Assembly: GCF_019457915.1 (NCBI RefSeq)
Contig: NZ_JAHZSS010000010.1
Coordinates: 1 to 64,000 of the forward strand
Origin: Neiella holothuriorum
GTDB lineage: Bacteria; Pseudomonadota; Gammaproteobacteria; Enterobacterales; Neiellaceae
Direction: 5' to 3'
DNA: 64,000 bases
Position numbers and translations under genes: made by a program. Positions 50,021 through 59,120 of this stretch are shown piece by piece; positions within the stretch are counted from its first letter, which is position 1, and every line of letters begins with the position of its first letter. The notes below the pieces were generated by a model. The model saw nothing but the letters and a program-made list of their open reading frames with translations, did not search any database and was not told the origin of the DNA.

Positions 50021-50800
50021 ATGCAACCAACTACAAACGCCCTAGCTCACATTGAAGTGCTTCGAAAGTCTCAACAGCAGTTTGAAGAAACATCGAACCG
50101 CTACCAGACCAATATTGATTTTCGCGAGCAAGCAAACTACGCCCATCAGCAAATTATTAAAACCCAGTCCTACGGTGATTTTTCTTTACTGAATGCTGAT
50201 CCTCACAGTATCCACGAAGCCTTTATGCTGACAGCTATTCTAGGCATCAGCCTAAATCCTCACCGAGACTACGCATACCTAACTTCTCGATGGAACGTCG
50301 GCCAGGGCAAGCTCGAATGCAAACTTGAGATTGGCTATCGCGGGTATCAATATTTGGCTGCGTGTGCCGGCGTCATAAAGCGCGCCGATGCCATGTTGAT
50401 CTATTCAAAAGACGACTTCGCATACCATGGTCCTCGACAAGAGGTGCAACACCGGATCACGTCGTTGTCCACCAGCTTAGAAGCACGCGGAGAAATGGCA
50501 GGCGGTTACTGCATGGCTGAGTTAATTGATGGCAGCATTTGTACCACAGTGATGTCACCTGAAGAATTGACTGCGATTGAAACAGAAATGCTGGCAGCCG
50601 CTGGCGACGGCTTCTCAGTATGGAAAGGGCCTTTTCGTGATCAAATGCGAATCAAAACAGTTATTCGGCGCGCATGGAAGCAATGGGAGATGCTCGTTGA
50701 ATCTCTCGGCGCAGACTCCGACTTGATGAAGCGGGTTTCCAACCTATCTCAGCAAGATGAATCAGACGCAGACAATGCCGACCTCCCCGTGACCGAATAA
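50021..50800 (+). CDS. recT: RecT-family recombinase
   Basis: 259 residues from ATG 50021 after GGAGAACGCC. RecT pattern: LGISLNPHRDYAYL, IGYRGYQYLA, DAMLIYSKDDFAYHGP and GGYCMAELIDGS...MSPEEL. RecT anneals and inserts single strands and works with the RecE-like exonuclease upstream. C-terminal tail is acidic. Confidence 0.85.
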   Translation: MQPTTNALAHIEVLRKSQQQFEETSNRYQTNIDFREQANYAHQQIIKTQSYGDFSLLNADPHSIHEAFMLTAILGISLNPHRDYAYLTSRWNVGQGKLECKLEIGYRGYQYLAACAGVIKRADAMLIYSKDDFAYHGPRQEVQHRITSLSTSLEARGEMAGGYCMAELIDGSICTTVMSPEELTAIETEMLAAAGDGFSVWKGPFRDQMRIKTVIRRAWKQWEMLVESLGADSDLMKRVSNLSQQDESDADNADLPVTE

Positions 50801-50816
50801 ACTGGAGCAAATAACC

Positions 50817-51773
50817 ATGATTCCATCGTCACACGCTAAAATCCTGAACGCATTGGTTGCCGGAGAGCTGGCCTTCAACCAGCTCTACAACAATGTCTCT
50901 GTCGATTACTCCGCTGTTTACGCTATCGGTGAACACAGTATTACGCTGGCAGAAGCGTCACCTGATTCGCTTGAGCGCAGCATCAACAAACTTGACGCGC
51001 TAAGCCTGATCAATGAAACCACGATTAATGCGTCTTTGCGCGTTCGCGTCGAACCCTTTAGCAAGCAAATTGAAGTTGTTCCTGAGTTGTCGACCACAGC
51101 TTTACTCGCGCCACTGTTGAACTGCGAGCTCTATCAAAGCGTGGTGGTAGAGCTTATCTTCGATGATGATGAGTTTGTGATGCATGGCCCGCGCGAACCG
51201 GTCGAACACTCTTTCGACACGCAACAACGAACCGGCAACCTAAATGGCGGATATGTCCAACTATGTCTCGTCGATGGCGGGACGACCGTTATCACAATGT
51301 CGCCAGAGGAAATCAACGCCGCTGTCGAACTCACGATCTCTCAGAAATACGGAGATGTCGTACCGTTTCGGAGTGCGGAAGATTATCACGACTTTATGAA
51401 ATGCTGCGTACTTCGCCGAGCGTTCAACTCAATCCAGTCGGCCTTGGTTGCCGGGAAGAAGGAGTCTGCTGCGGATGACATGTCAAAGTTAGCGGCTTTA
51501 CACAATGATTACTTTGAGGCTTACAAGGAGCGCAGCACCGTCATAGCTCAACAAAACAAACAGCTGAGTAAGCGTCGTTTTGTTATTAATGCGCCGTCAA
51601 AGGCGATGGAGGTTTTATCGTCAAGTATGGGCGAACACATTGAGCGAAACCTAAAAGTAGTTAGCGTTACGCAGCATCCCCAAGAGCAAGTGGAACAGCT
51701 CGTTGAACCCGATGAGCCCATTGCAGAGGAGTCTTCTGGGTATCAGGTTGTAGAGGAGTTCGGCGGATGGTAA
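50817..51773 (+). CDS. RecT-like paralogue with acidic FGGW tail
   Basis: 318 residues. The middle matches RecT: DDDEFVMHGPREPVEHSF, NLNGGYVQLCLVDGG and MSPEEI, which line up with the same segments of the adjacent recT; the N-terminal half is unrelated and shows no recombinase pattern. It ends in a long Glu-rich tail and FGGW. Perhaps a RecT partner or a specialised annealing protein. The next gene overlaps by 7 bp. Confidence 0.65.
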   Translation: MIPSSHAKILNALVAGELAFNQLYNNVSVDYSAVYAIGEHSITLAEASPDSLERSINKLDALSLINETTINASLRVRVEPFSKQIEVVPELSTTALLAPLLNCELYQSVVVELIFDDDEFVMHGPREPVEHSFDTQQRTGNLNGGYVQLCLVDGGTTVITMSPEEINAAVELTISQKYGDVVPFRSAEDYHDFMKCCVLRRAFNSIQSALVAGKKESAADDMSKLAALHNDYFEAYKERSTVIAQQNKQLSKRRFVINAPSKAMEVLSSSMGEHIERNLKVVSVTQHPQEQVEQLVEPDEPIAEESSGYQVVEEFGGW

Positions 51774-52897
51774 TGCTAAGAAAAGTGCTGATGTCTCGCA
51801 AATCACGAAGCCGGGAGCAGTTGTACGCCATTACGATGCAGCAAGAAAACTATGGCAATTCACTATTGGTCGAGACAGCTAGTGGTAGCGCAAACTCTCG
51901 CCTGAAAAAAGGCGCTAAAAAGCAGCAGCGTCGCCGCCTTCAAGCAGAAGCAGCTGTAGAATCACTTATTGGTGAGAAGACGGCGCAGGGCTATGAGCTG
52001 ATTGAAGACTATGCTCCAACGCAGGGCCCTAAGAGCCTAAGCCAAGTGGTACTTGCTCAGCATTCGGCAGTCGAATACGACATGACAGATGTATTGTTTG
52101 GCTCGTTTGACCGACACTCCATCACTCCCCTACCTAAGGGCGTGCGTCTTGTTGTGGATGCCGACCTGCATCGCGCTTCAGTTGAAGCGCGAACGCAAAC
52201 CGGTCAACGTTTCGATTTACCGAAAAAAATTACCGACCAGCTTTTGTCTTGCCTTAAGCCTATTCAGCTTGAAAGCGTATTTATAGATGCCGTTTTTAGT
52301 CGCGATACGCTCTGTGTGATCGACCTTATGGTTGCCAACTCTGTCAATGCAACAATGAACAAGCTTCAGCGGGACGCGTTCCTGTCAGAGTACATTCAAG
52401 GAGTAGACAAAATCACTTTGCTGCCATCGCTGACGCAGCAAGCCGCCGTCCAATATCTAACTGAAGGCGGTATTGTGGCGTCGGTGCTATCACCCGTGTC
52501 GTTGCTCATCAGTGAAAATGCGGCGGGCTACTGTCAAGGTGAACAACCAGCTCAGTCACCGAAATACTGGCGATTGGATTGGGCTTCAACCGTGAATATG
52601 GTGGTGCTCAAAATTTGTGGCGACCTGGTGCAACTCGGCTGCAAAGATGGCAATGGACGAATGAACGCCATCGCTTTGCTACCTTCGCACGGTGCCAGCT
52701 ATCAGTTGTTTGATGTTGTGTCAGTAGCGGTAAATATCGCTGACGGAAAAATCGAAGATTATATGCAGATCTGTGGCGTCAACAATATCGATGCAGAAGA
52801 ATGCTCCCTACCAGAACATCAAGTTAACTTAGAGTGCGTCAGCGACATCAACCAGCCACTCGACAATGATGCAGCCGAGAATTGGAGCGATTGGTAG
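51767..52897 (+). CDS. WGR-like plus degenerate DNA ligase-like protein
   Basis: 376 residues. The first 90 have a WGR-like shape ending in KTAQGYELI. The next 250 resemble the core of ATP-dependent DNA ligases (VRLVVDADLHRASVEARTQT, then FIDAVFSRDTLCVIDLMVAN and a closing motif YWRLDWASTVNM), but the nucleotidyl-Lys motif KxDGxR cannot be found. If the relation is correct it is a pseudo-ligase. It ends in an acidic tail and DW. Co-transcribed with the two RecT-like genes. Confidence 0.45.
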   Translation: MVMLRKVLMSRKSRSREQLYAITMQQENYGNSLLVETASGSANSRLKKGAKKQQRRRLQAEAAVESLIGEKTAQGYELIEDYAPTQGPKSLSQVVLAQHSAVEYDMTDVLFGSFDRHSITPLPKGVRLVVDADLHRASVEARTQTGQRFDLPKKITDQLLSCLKPIQLESVFIDAVFSRDTLCVIDLMVANSVNATMNKLQRDAFLSEYIQGVDKITLLPSLTQQAAVQYLTEGGIVASVLSPVSLLISENAAGYCQGEQPAQSPKYWRLDWASTVNMVVLKICGDLVQLGCKDGNGRMNAIALLPSHGASYQLFDVVSVAVNIADGKIEDYMQICGVNNIDAEECSLPEHQVNLECVSDINQPLDNDAAENWSDW

Positions 52898-52901
52898 TCA
52901 G

Positions 52902-52929
52902 TTGCCCGTTATTAAAGTCGGGGCATGCT
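52902..52929 (+). promoter_or_regulatory. AGTNGCGC-type promoter
   Basis: TTGCCC, 16 bp, CATGCT, 58 bp before the gene at 52960. Confidence 0.45.
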
Positions 52930-52959
52930 TGTAAAACACCTTTGATCGGGAGTTTTACC

Positions 52960-53283
52960 TTGAAACAAAGAACAATAGCGTCCGCAGCACTCAGATACCT
53001 TTGCAACATAGTAGACAAGCTGAACGAGCCTAATTACCGAGCGACTTGGCTTGGCTGCGAAAAGTCACGCGCCCAGCAATATCTTGTCATGCAGCGCCAA
53101 CAGCCCGGAGCGGATGAGATTGTTGATGCGCTGGAGATGTTAGTATTAATGACGATCGAGTGCCGAGCTTGTCGTAGTCCTACAGTATTGTTTCGTGATT
53201 TGTGTAGAAACGACATGCGCCTGTCAGCGAACTATTCAATGTTGTGCCCGCTCGTTGACCGGCTAGCCTCATCGTCAGATTAG
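52960..53283 (+). CDS. Unknown protein (107 aa)
   Basis: TTG 52960 has GGGAG at normal spacing; the frame extends upstream but overlaps the previous gene without need. A helical protein with a Cys pair (ECRAC). Family not recognised. Confidence 0.5.
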   Translation: MKQRTIASAALRYLCNIVDKLNEPNYRATWLGCEKSRAQQYLVMQRQQPGADEIVDALEMLVLMTIECRACRSPTVLFRDLCRNDMRLSANYSMLCPLVDRLASSSD

Positions 53284-53317
53284 AACTTAACAGCGAGCTG
53301 ATTCTTAGCGTCCATTA

Positions 53318-53363
53318 ACAACCACAAGCTTTGACAAATTCCTTTCGTTTAACTTGTGGTTGT
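53318..53363. repeat. Long inverted repeat upstream of parB
   Basis: ACAACCACAAG (53318-53328) and CTTGTGGTTGT (53353-53363), 11-bp arms, 24-bp loop. No U-run follows, so it is not an obvious terminator. Candidate partition site or operator. Confidence 0.55.
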
Positions 53364-53439
53364 GCCGTATTCAACCCCTTTCTCATACAACCTATTCACC
53401 GAGATCCAATGAGCGTCATTGAGCTTGGTTTTGTCCTAG

Positions 53440-53467
53440 TTGTGCGTTTCAGAAGTTAAGTGACACT
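53440..53467 (+). promoter_or_regulatory. AGTNGCGC-type promoter of parB (variant)
   Basis: TTGTGC, 16 bp, GACACT, 60 bp before the parB start. Its start is preceded by CTCGTGGAG (53483-53491), which matches nine bases of the 18-kb RNAs. Confidence 0.4.
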
Positions 53468-53499
53468 GGTTTGGCATAACAACTCGTGGAGACAGTCGA

Positions 53500-55260
53500 A
53501 TGCTAAACCAACCAAATACTAATAGTGCAACAGCGCAGCAGCAGGACGTTCAAATTGCCAACCATGCGGCTATGGAGCACCTTAATAATGACGAATTACG
53601 CCATACACCACTCGATAGAATTATTCCGATTCATCTAGGCAATTGCCGTAGTAAGCGGAACTCAGATAAGTTTGCTGAGTTAAAAACATCAATTGCGGCG
53701 CAAGGCGTGTTTCAGGCTGTTGTCGTTCGACCTCATTCCGATATCGAGGGTATGTATGAGTTAGTCGCTGGATTTGGACGATTTGAGGCGAGTGTTGAGC
53801 TGGGCTTGTCCACGATACCGACGATGATCCGGCAGCTCAGTGACCGCGAAGCGTTGGAAATTCAAATTCAAGAGAATTCCAACCGAGAAGATTTGGGCAT
53901 CGTAGACGAGGCGCGGGTCGCCAAAAAATGGCTAGCCTTTTACGAAGGAGATCGTTCAGCAGCAGCGCAACGACTAGGTTGGCCTCGTAAGAAATTAAAC
54001 GAACGCCTAGAGCTGAATCGTTGTACTTCGGAAATTCTTGCTGCACTTGAAATCGGGTCGATTAAGTGTGGCCATGCAATGATCTTGGCATCGTTCACAG
54101 CCAAACGACAAGACGCAACGCTCAAGACGATACTCACTGAAAAGTGGACAGTTGAATACCTTAAAGAGCGAGCTGGTAAAGCCCAGCGATACCTTGCTCA
54201 AGCCAAGTTCGATATCGCAGGTTGTTCTGGCTGCGATCACAACAGTGAAGCGCAAGCAGGACTGTTCGACACAGATGACAGAGCTAAATGCTCCAATATC
54301 GAATGCTTCCGCTCAAAAACCAATGATTGGCTAGCGGAACGCCGAAAAGCGCTGGAAGAACAACACGGCAAGGTGCTGTTGTTAGTGGAGGTGGACGCCC
54401 AAGACCGCAACACCGTAGATGCCTCTGTTGTTGGTGAGGAGCAATTCAAGACAGGCTGCACAGGTTGCCAATCAAACTGTGTATTACTGGATGACCGACC
54501 TCAAAAAGAAGGTGGAATCGTCACCAACCAATGTTTGGATGCGTCATGCTTCAACAAACAGGCAAAAGCAAACTCTCAAATCAAGACTAAGCAAGAAGCT
54601 AAAGCCCAAGCTACGACCTCTACAGAGGTTAAGCCTACAGCGTCAAGCAAGAAGCAAACAACAGACAAGCCTGTCGTACAAAAAACCAATCGCAAAATAA
54701 TCGAGCGCAACCGCAATCATTTACGTCAAGTGGCGGCAACCGAAATGCTCAATGAGGCTTCATTTAAGCAAGGGGTTGTATTAGCGCTGCTGTGTGACCG
54801 AAGTGGCCACAAGCCGACATTGCCGAACTGGCCAGATTCACCGACTAATTTCTCACAGTTTGTCAAAGCCTGTATTGGCCAAGATCCAAAAGCGATGCAG
54901 GACGAAATTAACAAAGCGCTCGTCTATTTGGCCACTAAGGCAACCCACAATGAACATCGTACAGGTGAGCAATTCATTGACCTGATGTTGTCAGCATTTA
55001 GCACTCAATCTGACCACCAAGCTGTGGCCACACTTGCATGGGCACCAACCGCCGAAATGCTAAAGGACTATACAACCGATCAAATCGCTGAGATTTGCGA
55101 AAGCAGCGGATTTTCCAAAGCGTACAACGATATCCACAAGGATGGCTTTAAGAAGCTGGCCAACGCTCGTAAATCAGACTTCATTAAGCAGGTCATGGAG
55201 TTCGAGTTCGATTGGTCGCACTTTGCACCAACCAAAGGCTACTTAGAGTTGATTAAGTAG
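53500..55260 (+). CDS. parB: ParB-like partition protein (PRTRC type)
   Basis: 586 residues. The N-terminal ParB domain includes PIHLGNCRSKRNSDKFAELK and VAGFGRFEASVELG with IQENSNRE (the Arg-rich CTP/NTP pocket region), followed by a KorB-like helix-turn-helix. A Cys-rich zinc region follows (CSGCDH and CSNIECFRSK), typical of the PRTRC ParB. It probably binds centromere sites and controls segregation. No PRTRC accessory genes are seen next to it. Confidence 0.85.
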   Translation: MLNQPNTNSATAQQQDVQIANHAAMEHLNNDELRHTPLDRIIPIHLGNCRSKRNSDKFAELKTSIAAQGVFQAVVVRPHSDIEGMYELVAGFGRFEASVELGLSTIPTMIRQLSDREALEIQIQENSNREDLGIVDEARVAKKWLAFYEGDRSAAAQRLGWPRKKLNERLELNRCTSEILAALEIGSIKCGHAMILASFTAKRQDATLKTILTEKWTVEYLKERAGKAQRYLAQAKFDIAGCSGCDHNSEAQAGLFDTDDRAKCSNIECFRSKTNDWLAERRKALEEQHGKVLLLVEVDAQDRNTVDASVVGEEQFKTGCTGCQSNCVLLDDRPQKEGGIVTNQCLDASCFNKQAKANSQIKTKQEAKAQATTSTEVKPTASSKKQTTDKPVVQKTNRKIIERNRNHLRQVAATEMLNEASFKQGVVLALLCDRSGHKPTLPNWPDSPTNFSQFVKACIGQDPKAMQDEINKALVYLATKATHNEHRTGEQFIDLMLSAFSTQSDHQAVATLAWAPTAEMLKDYTTDQIAEICESSGFSKAYNDIHKDGFKKLANARKSDFIKQVMEFEFDWSHFAPTKGYLELIK

Positions 55261-55304
55261 CGGGTTAAATGCTTGCGGCGCGGCTTCTGCTGCGCCCTTT
55301 CCAG

Positions 55305-55332
55305 TTGCCCGTTCTAAGAACGGGCTTATTGT
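55305..55332 (+). promoter_or_regulatory. AGTNGCGC-type promoter inside a hairpin
   Basis: TTGCCC, 16 bp, TATTGT, 63 bp before the Pif1-like gene. The region is also a hairpin GCCCGTTC-TA-AGAACGGGC. Confidence 0.45.
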
Positions 55333-55367
55333 TACTCTCAAGCTAATCCAACCAGACAGGGGCGCTT

Positions 55368-56708
55368 ATGCAGGCTGTGCGTATGCAAGATCTAGAACCT
55401 TCACCGACAACCAATTCTGATGGTTCAATCGAGATCACACCCGAAGGCCAGCAAGCCCTTGATGCAATCAATCAAGGCGCACCAATCGTGTTCCTCACAG
55501 GAAAGGCTGGCACAGGGAAAACAACGCTGGTCAAACACATTATCAACGTTAGCAAGAAGTCATGCGTCACCGTCGCTCCGACAGGAGTTGCCGCATTGAA
55601 TGCTGGCGGCGTCACTATTAACTCCTTTTTTCGCTTTCCGCCACGAATGATCACAGCTGGCGACATTAAGAAAAGCTATGGCAGCAACGTGATAGACAAG
55701 CTAGAGCTGTTAATCGTTGACGAAGTATCAATGGTGAGAGCTGATACGCTGGATATGATTGATTATGCGCTTCGTACTTGGCGAAACAAGCCAGCATTGC
55801 CGTTTGGTGGTGTGCAGGTTTTACTTGTTGGTGATGCTCTGCAATTACCACCTGTAGCACCGAGAGGCGAAGAAGGGGAGTTGTTCTACGGCCGTTATCG
55901 AAGCCCATGGTTCTTCGACTCATTGGTCATTCAAAACACGCCATTTATTCCGATTGTTCTACAAAAAACTTTCCGACAAACCGACCTCGAATTTGTCGAT
56001 GCCTTGAACCGCATCCGAGACAACGATAATCACCGCAGTAGTGTTGCGTGGATCAATCGATCATGCTGGCGTGATTGTGATACACGAACTGCTGAACTGA
56101 CGCTCACAGCCACAAACAAAGCAGCAGATGCTATTAACCAAAGCAGCCTAGCGGAGTTGCAAGGGCCTGCGCGCACTTACACCGCCAGCACGGAAGGTGA
56201 CTTCTCATTGACTGGCGATAGGACTCCTGCGCCAGAATCGTTGACACTTAAAGTTGGCGCGCAAGTAATGATTCTGCGAAACATTGTCGATGAGGCTGTG
56301 AATGGCACATTGGCTGTCGTCGAGCAACTCAATGAAACAACTGTTGTCGTTCGCACTAAAGACACAAAGAACAAAATCATTATCGAGCGAGAGTCATGGG
56401 AAACGTACCGATACACTATCGCCAACGGTGAGATTGCTGCCGACGTAAAAGGTCGATTTGAACAACTTCCTCTTAGGCTAGGTTGGGCAGTAACGATTCA
56501 CAAGTCACAAGGCTTAACCCTTGATAGCGTGAGAATTGATTTGGGTGATGGAGCATTTGCGTCAGGCCAAACTTACGTAGCTCTATCTCGGTGTCGCTCG
56601 ATTCAGGGCTTGCGCTTGTCAAAGCCAATTGCGATGGGTGATGTCAGAGCCGATTCACGAATCCTTGCGTTTTATCGTCAGTTTGAAGTGGCTCAGTTAG
56701 TCAATTAA
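55368..56708 (+). CDS. Pif1-like DNA helicase
   Basis: 446 residues. Walker A FLTGKAGTGKTT (about residues 43-54), the Pif1 motif APTGVAALNAGG, Walker B LLIVDEVSMV, then VGDALQLPPV, and a C-terminal SF1B end with TIHKSQGLTLD and YVALSRCRS. Pif1 helicases unwind 5'-3' and remove G4 or R-loop structures. ATG after ACAGGGGCGCTT. Confidence 0.9.
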   Translation: MQAVRMQDLEPSPTTNSDGSIEITPEGQQALDAINQGAPIVFLTGKAGTGKTTLVKHIINVSKKSCVTVAPTGVAALNAGGVTINSFFRFPPRMITAGDIKKSYGSNVIDKLELLIVDEVSMVRADTLDMIDYALRTWRNKPALPFGGVQVLLVGDALQLPPVAPRGEEGELFYGRYRSPWFFDSLVIQNTPFIPIVLQKTFRQTDLEFVDALNRIRDNDNHRSSVAWINRSCWRDCDTRTAELTLTATNKAADAINQSSLAELQGPARTYTASTEGDFSLTGDRTPAPESLTLKVGAQVMILRNIVDEAVNGTLAVVEQLNETTVVVRTKDTKNKIIIERESWETYRYTIANGEIAADVKGRFEQLPLRLGWAVTIHKSQGLTLDSVRIDLGDGAFASGQTYVALSRCRSIQGLRLSKPIAMGDVRADSRILAFYRQFEVAQLVN

Positions 56709-56715
56709 GTGGTAG

Positions 56716-56743
56716 TTGCGCGTTTTAGCATTGCTGAGATGAT
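56716..56743 (+). promoter_or_regulatory. AGTNGCGC-type promoter
   Basis: TTGCGC, 16 bp, GATGAT, 60 bp before the gene at 56776. Confidence 0.5.
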
Positions 56744-56775
56744 GCTTGCATCGCTCAACAACGGGAGGCGAGCAA

Positions 56776-57144
56776 ATGTCACTATCACCTATAATCCGGC
56801 GCATATCTCGCCTTCGAGGTTGGCTTCATCATTCTTCTGGCGCGGTCAGTGTAGCAGGCCGTGCAGCTGATTTTCTGGGCTACTCTGCCGCCGTTCATGC
56901 ACTCGACTTACTACTGTTGGTGCTACTGGCAATGCTGGTCGTGCTCGACGCCCTGCTCCGAACTTTGCTACGTGCAACTCGCACCCTTCGGAGCGTATCA
57001 AAGCGACGACTGGTTGAACTAGCAGAGGCGATGGCTAAAGTTCTGGTTTTAGCGACTCTGACTACATCTTGTTACGTCACAGAGGCGACCATGATCAGTT
57101 CGCATAACCAGTTCTGGAAGCCAATTAAGCTAACCGTCAGTTAA
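56776..57144 (+). CDS. Membrane protein (122 aa)
   Basis: ATG 56776 after GGGAGGCGAGCAA. A basic N-terminal end, one long hydrophobic segment (about 40-62, possibly a TM hairpin), Arg-rich stretch, then a short C terminus. It overlaps the convergent rep gene end by 4 bp. Family not recognised. Confidence 0.55.
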   Translation: MSLSPIIRRISRLRGWLHHSSGAVSVAGRAADFLGYSAAVHALDLLLLVLLAMLVVLDALLRTLLRATRTLRSVSKRRLVELAEAMAKVLVLATLTTSCYVTEATMISSHNQFWKPIKLTVS

Positions 57145-58406
57145 CTTGACACCTCTTTCTTGAGTTTGCGAACGCGTTCTAATCGAGCGCGTTCCTCCTC
57201 TGTCGTTTGATCGACGATCAAATCATCCCCATTGCGACGTTCACGCTTATCCATTTCACGTTTAACCGCATACGCCTTATCGCCCTCTTTGATGGCTAAA
57301 TAAAACTTGTTCACGGTGAGCAATTCATTACGGTCTAACCGTTCTAACTTTTTAAGGTGAGCGTCTATTGGCTGCTGCTCTACTTTGGCGTCGTCAAACT
57401 GCCCCAATTCACGATAAGCCAAACTTAATTGTATTTGTTCCACAACACTAAGTTTGGTGTTTTGAAAGCGCTTGGCTTCAAGTCGTTCGACAAACTCAAT
57501 GGCATTACCGCGATTCACTTCAATAATTGCTTGGATCTCTTTTAGGGCTTGGCCATCCCACGAGTACAGGAACTCAATCGTATCGATACGCTTGCCTCGC
57601 CTTGTGACCCGATAGCCAACCTCACCCGATTTATCGTCGATATGAAATGACAGGCCAGCCATGCTGACGCCCGACGCTTTGATTTCTTCAATCTCAGCTA
57701 TCGATTTCTTAATGACCCGTTCAACGAACATCGACGGGCGCACCAATGAGCTTTTCAGTGGCTTGCCGGCATTATCAACCACCCCGTACAACTTTTGTAA
57801 CTCATCGATTTTGTGAGCGCCCAGGTTGTCTTCGCTACGTTTAAATCGAGATAACAGTGCATACGTTCGCTTACCATATTCGCTCGGAATCTTACGAAAT
57901 GCGGCATGATCGATAAGAGCAAAGCCTCTTGATTCATCAACAAGATCTCGCCACGAAACAGGTGCCGGAACGAAGGTTAAGCGGCCGCGATGATAAACGA
58001 TTCGTTGAAAGATCTGCTTGTAATCGAACGACTCGACCCCGCCTTTTTTAGCCATATCGCGAAAGGCCATCTTCCGAAACATTAGCTTTTCGGCAACTTC
58101 ATTCAGTCGCGTAGCCAGCTGATCAGGTGCAATATCAAACCATTCACAAAGGACGTTTTGATCAAACGTAAAAGTCGGCACTTCTAAGTTCGCGTCACGC
58201 TTCTCATATGGCACGCTCATATCAACGGGCGGCAATTCGACCATATCCTTTTTTATGCGTGTCAGAAATAACGCAAGCGCGTTATGCTCCATGGGAGTGA
58301 GCGATTGAAAGGCCATCAACAACCCGTGACTCTTTTTAAAATTCGCAGAGAGACGCTGAATGTCACGAACGACTACTTCCCCACTTCCTGACAATGAATC
58401 GACCAC
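57141..58406 (-). CDS. repB: Rep_3-family plasmid replication initiator
   Basis: 421 residues from GTG 58404-58406 after AGAGGTACTTTAA. The Rep_3 pattern is clear: FQSLTPMEHNALALFL near residue 33-48, and a second winged helix with EYGKRTYALLSRFKR near residue 190. A basic, coiled C-terminal tail follows. It would bind the iterons that lie just upstream at 58643-58790. The gene reads away from them. Confidence 0.9.
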   Translation of the reverse strand: MVDSLSGSGEVVVRDIQRLSANFKKSHGLLMAFQSLTPMEHNALALFLTRIKKDMVELPPVDMSVPYEKRDANLEVPTFTFDQNVLCEWFDIAPDQLATRLNEVAEKLMFRKMAFRDMAKKGGVESFDYKQIFQRIVYHRGRLTFVPAPVSWRDLVDESRGFALIDHAAFRKIPSEYGKRTYALLSRFKRSEDNLGAHKIDELQKLYGVVDNAGKPLKSSLVRPSMFVERVIKKSIAEIEEIKASGVSMAGLSFHIDDKSGEVGYRVTRRGKRIDTIEFLYSWDGQALKEIQAIIEVNRGNAIEFVERLEAKRFQNTKLSVVEQIQLSLAYRELGQFDDAKVEQQPIDAHLKKLERLDRNELLTVNKFYLAIKEGDKAYAVKREMDKRERRNGDDLIVDQTTEEERARLERVRKLKKEVSS

Positions 58407-58462
58407 TTAAAGTACCTCTACAACCACAACAAATATAACTAACTGACATCACACTAAATGAT

Positions 58463-58485
58463 GTACGCCGAACGCAATGGCGTAC
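58463..58485. promoter_or_regulatory. Inverted repeat before repB
   Basis: GTACGCC-9 bp-GGCGTAC, 57 bp upstream of the rep start. Fits an operator for Rep dimers, as in other iteron plasmids. Confidence 0.5.
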
Positions 58486-58642
58486 TGCACATTTTTCTAG
58501 GTTTTTAGAGTCACAACAAGCCCCTAAAATGTGCTTTAAGCCCAGGTTTTCAACAATGTGACTGTATCTGGTTGTTTTTAATGAAATAAAAAAACACTAA
58601 AAAATGCCATTGGCACACCGAGCCATGTAAATGTGTCGATTT

Positions 58643-58790
58643 CAGTCTTAAATGATCTAAAACCAGTACTTAAAGTTACCAACAAGCTACCAGTGGCAAT
58701 AGATCTCTTAACAGTGCCAATAGATCGCCAAACCCTCCAAAATGATCGTTTTTCAGTGTTGCTAGATCGTTAAACAGTGTAAAAGATCCA
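58643..58790 (+). repeat. Iteron array, 21-bp period
   Basis: CAGTGGCAATAGATC (58692), CAGTGCCAATAGATC (58713), a degenerate copy (58734), CAGTGTTGCTAGATC (58755) and CAGTGTAAAAGATCC (58776) are exactly 21 bp apart. Two weaker copies start at 58643 and 58664. The 21-bp spacing equals two helical turns, as expected for Rep binding. Confidence 0.85.
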
Positions 58791-59120
58791 GTTACCTAGT
58801 TTATCCATTTGTTTTATATGAATAAAATTCTCCCTATATCTTTATATTGTTTGAGAGAAAGAAAGAGATTGATAGCGCTTGTGGATAAGTGGATAAGTGG
58901 ATCACTAGATAAGTGAGCAGTATACTCTCGCGCCTTATGTGAACGTTTACATACAGGGTGAAATATGATTAAAAACGAATGTACGCCTGATTATCTACCA
59001 ACTTCACAACTTCGTTTTATACTCAAACTCTGTGGTTCGTTCATATTGCGTTAAGGTTTGATGGCTATATACTGTCCGCAAATCTTTTTTGTCGACCTAT
59101 CAATAAGTTAAGGTTTCGTT

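Larger units (their letters stand above)
58430..58960. other. Candidate vegetative origin (oriV)
   Basis: The region has iterons (58643-58790), an AT-rich stretch (58800-58870) and a DnaA box TGTGGATAA (58880-58888), with more GTGGATAA-like copies directly after it. It lies between the rep gene and the HDOD gene, with no protein. Confidence 0.8.
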
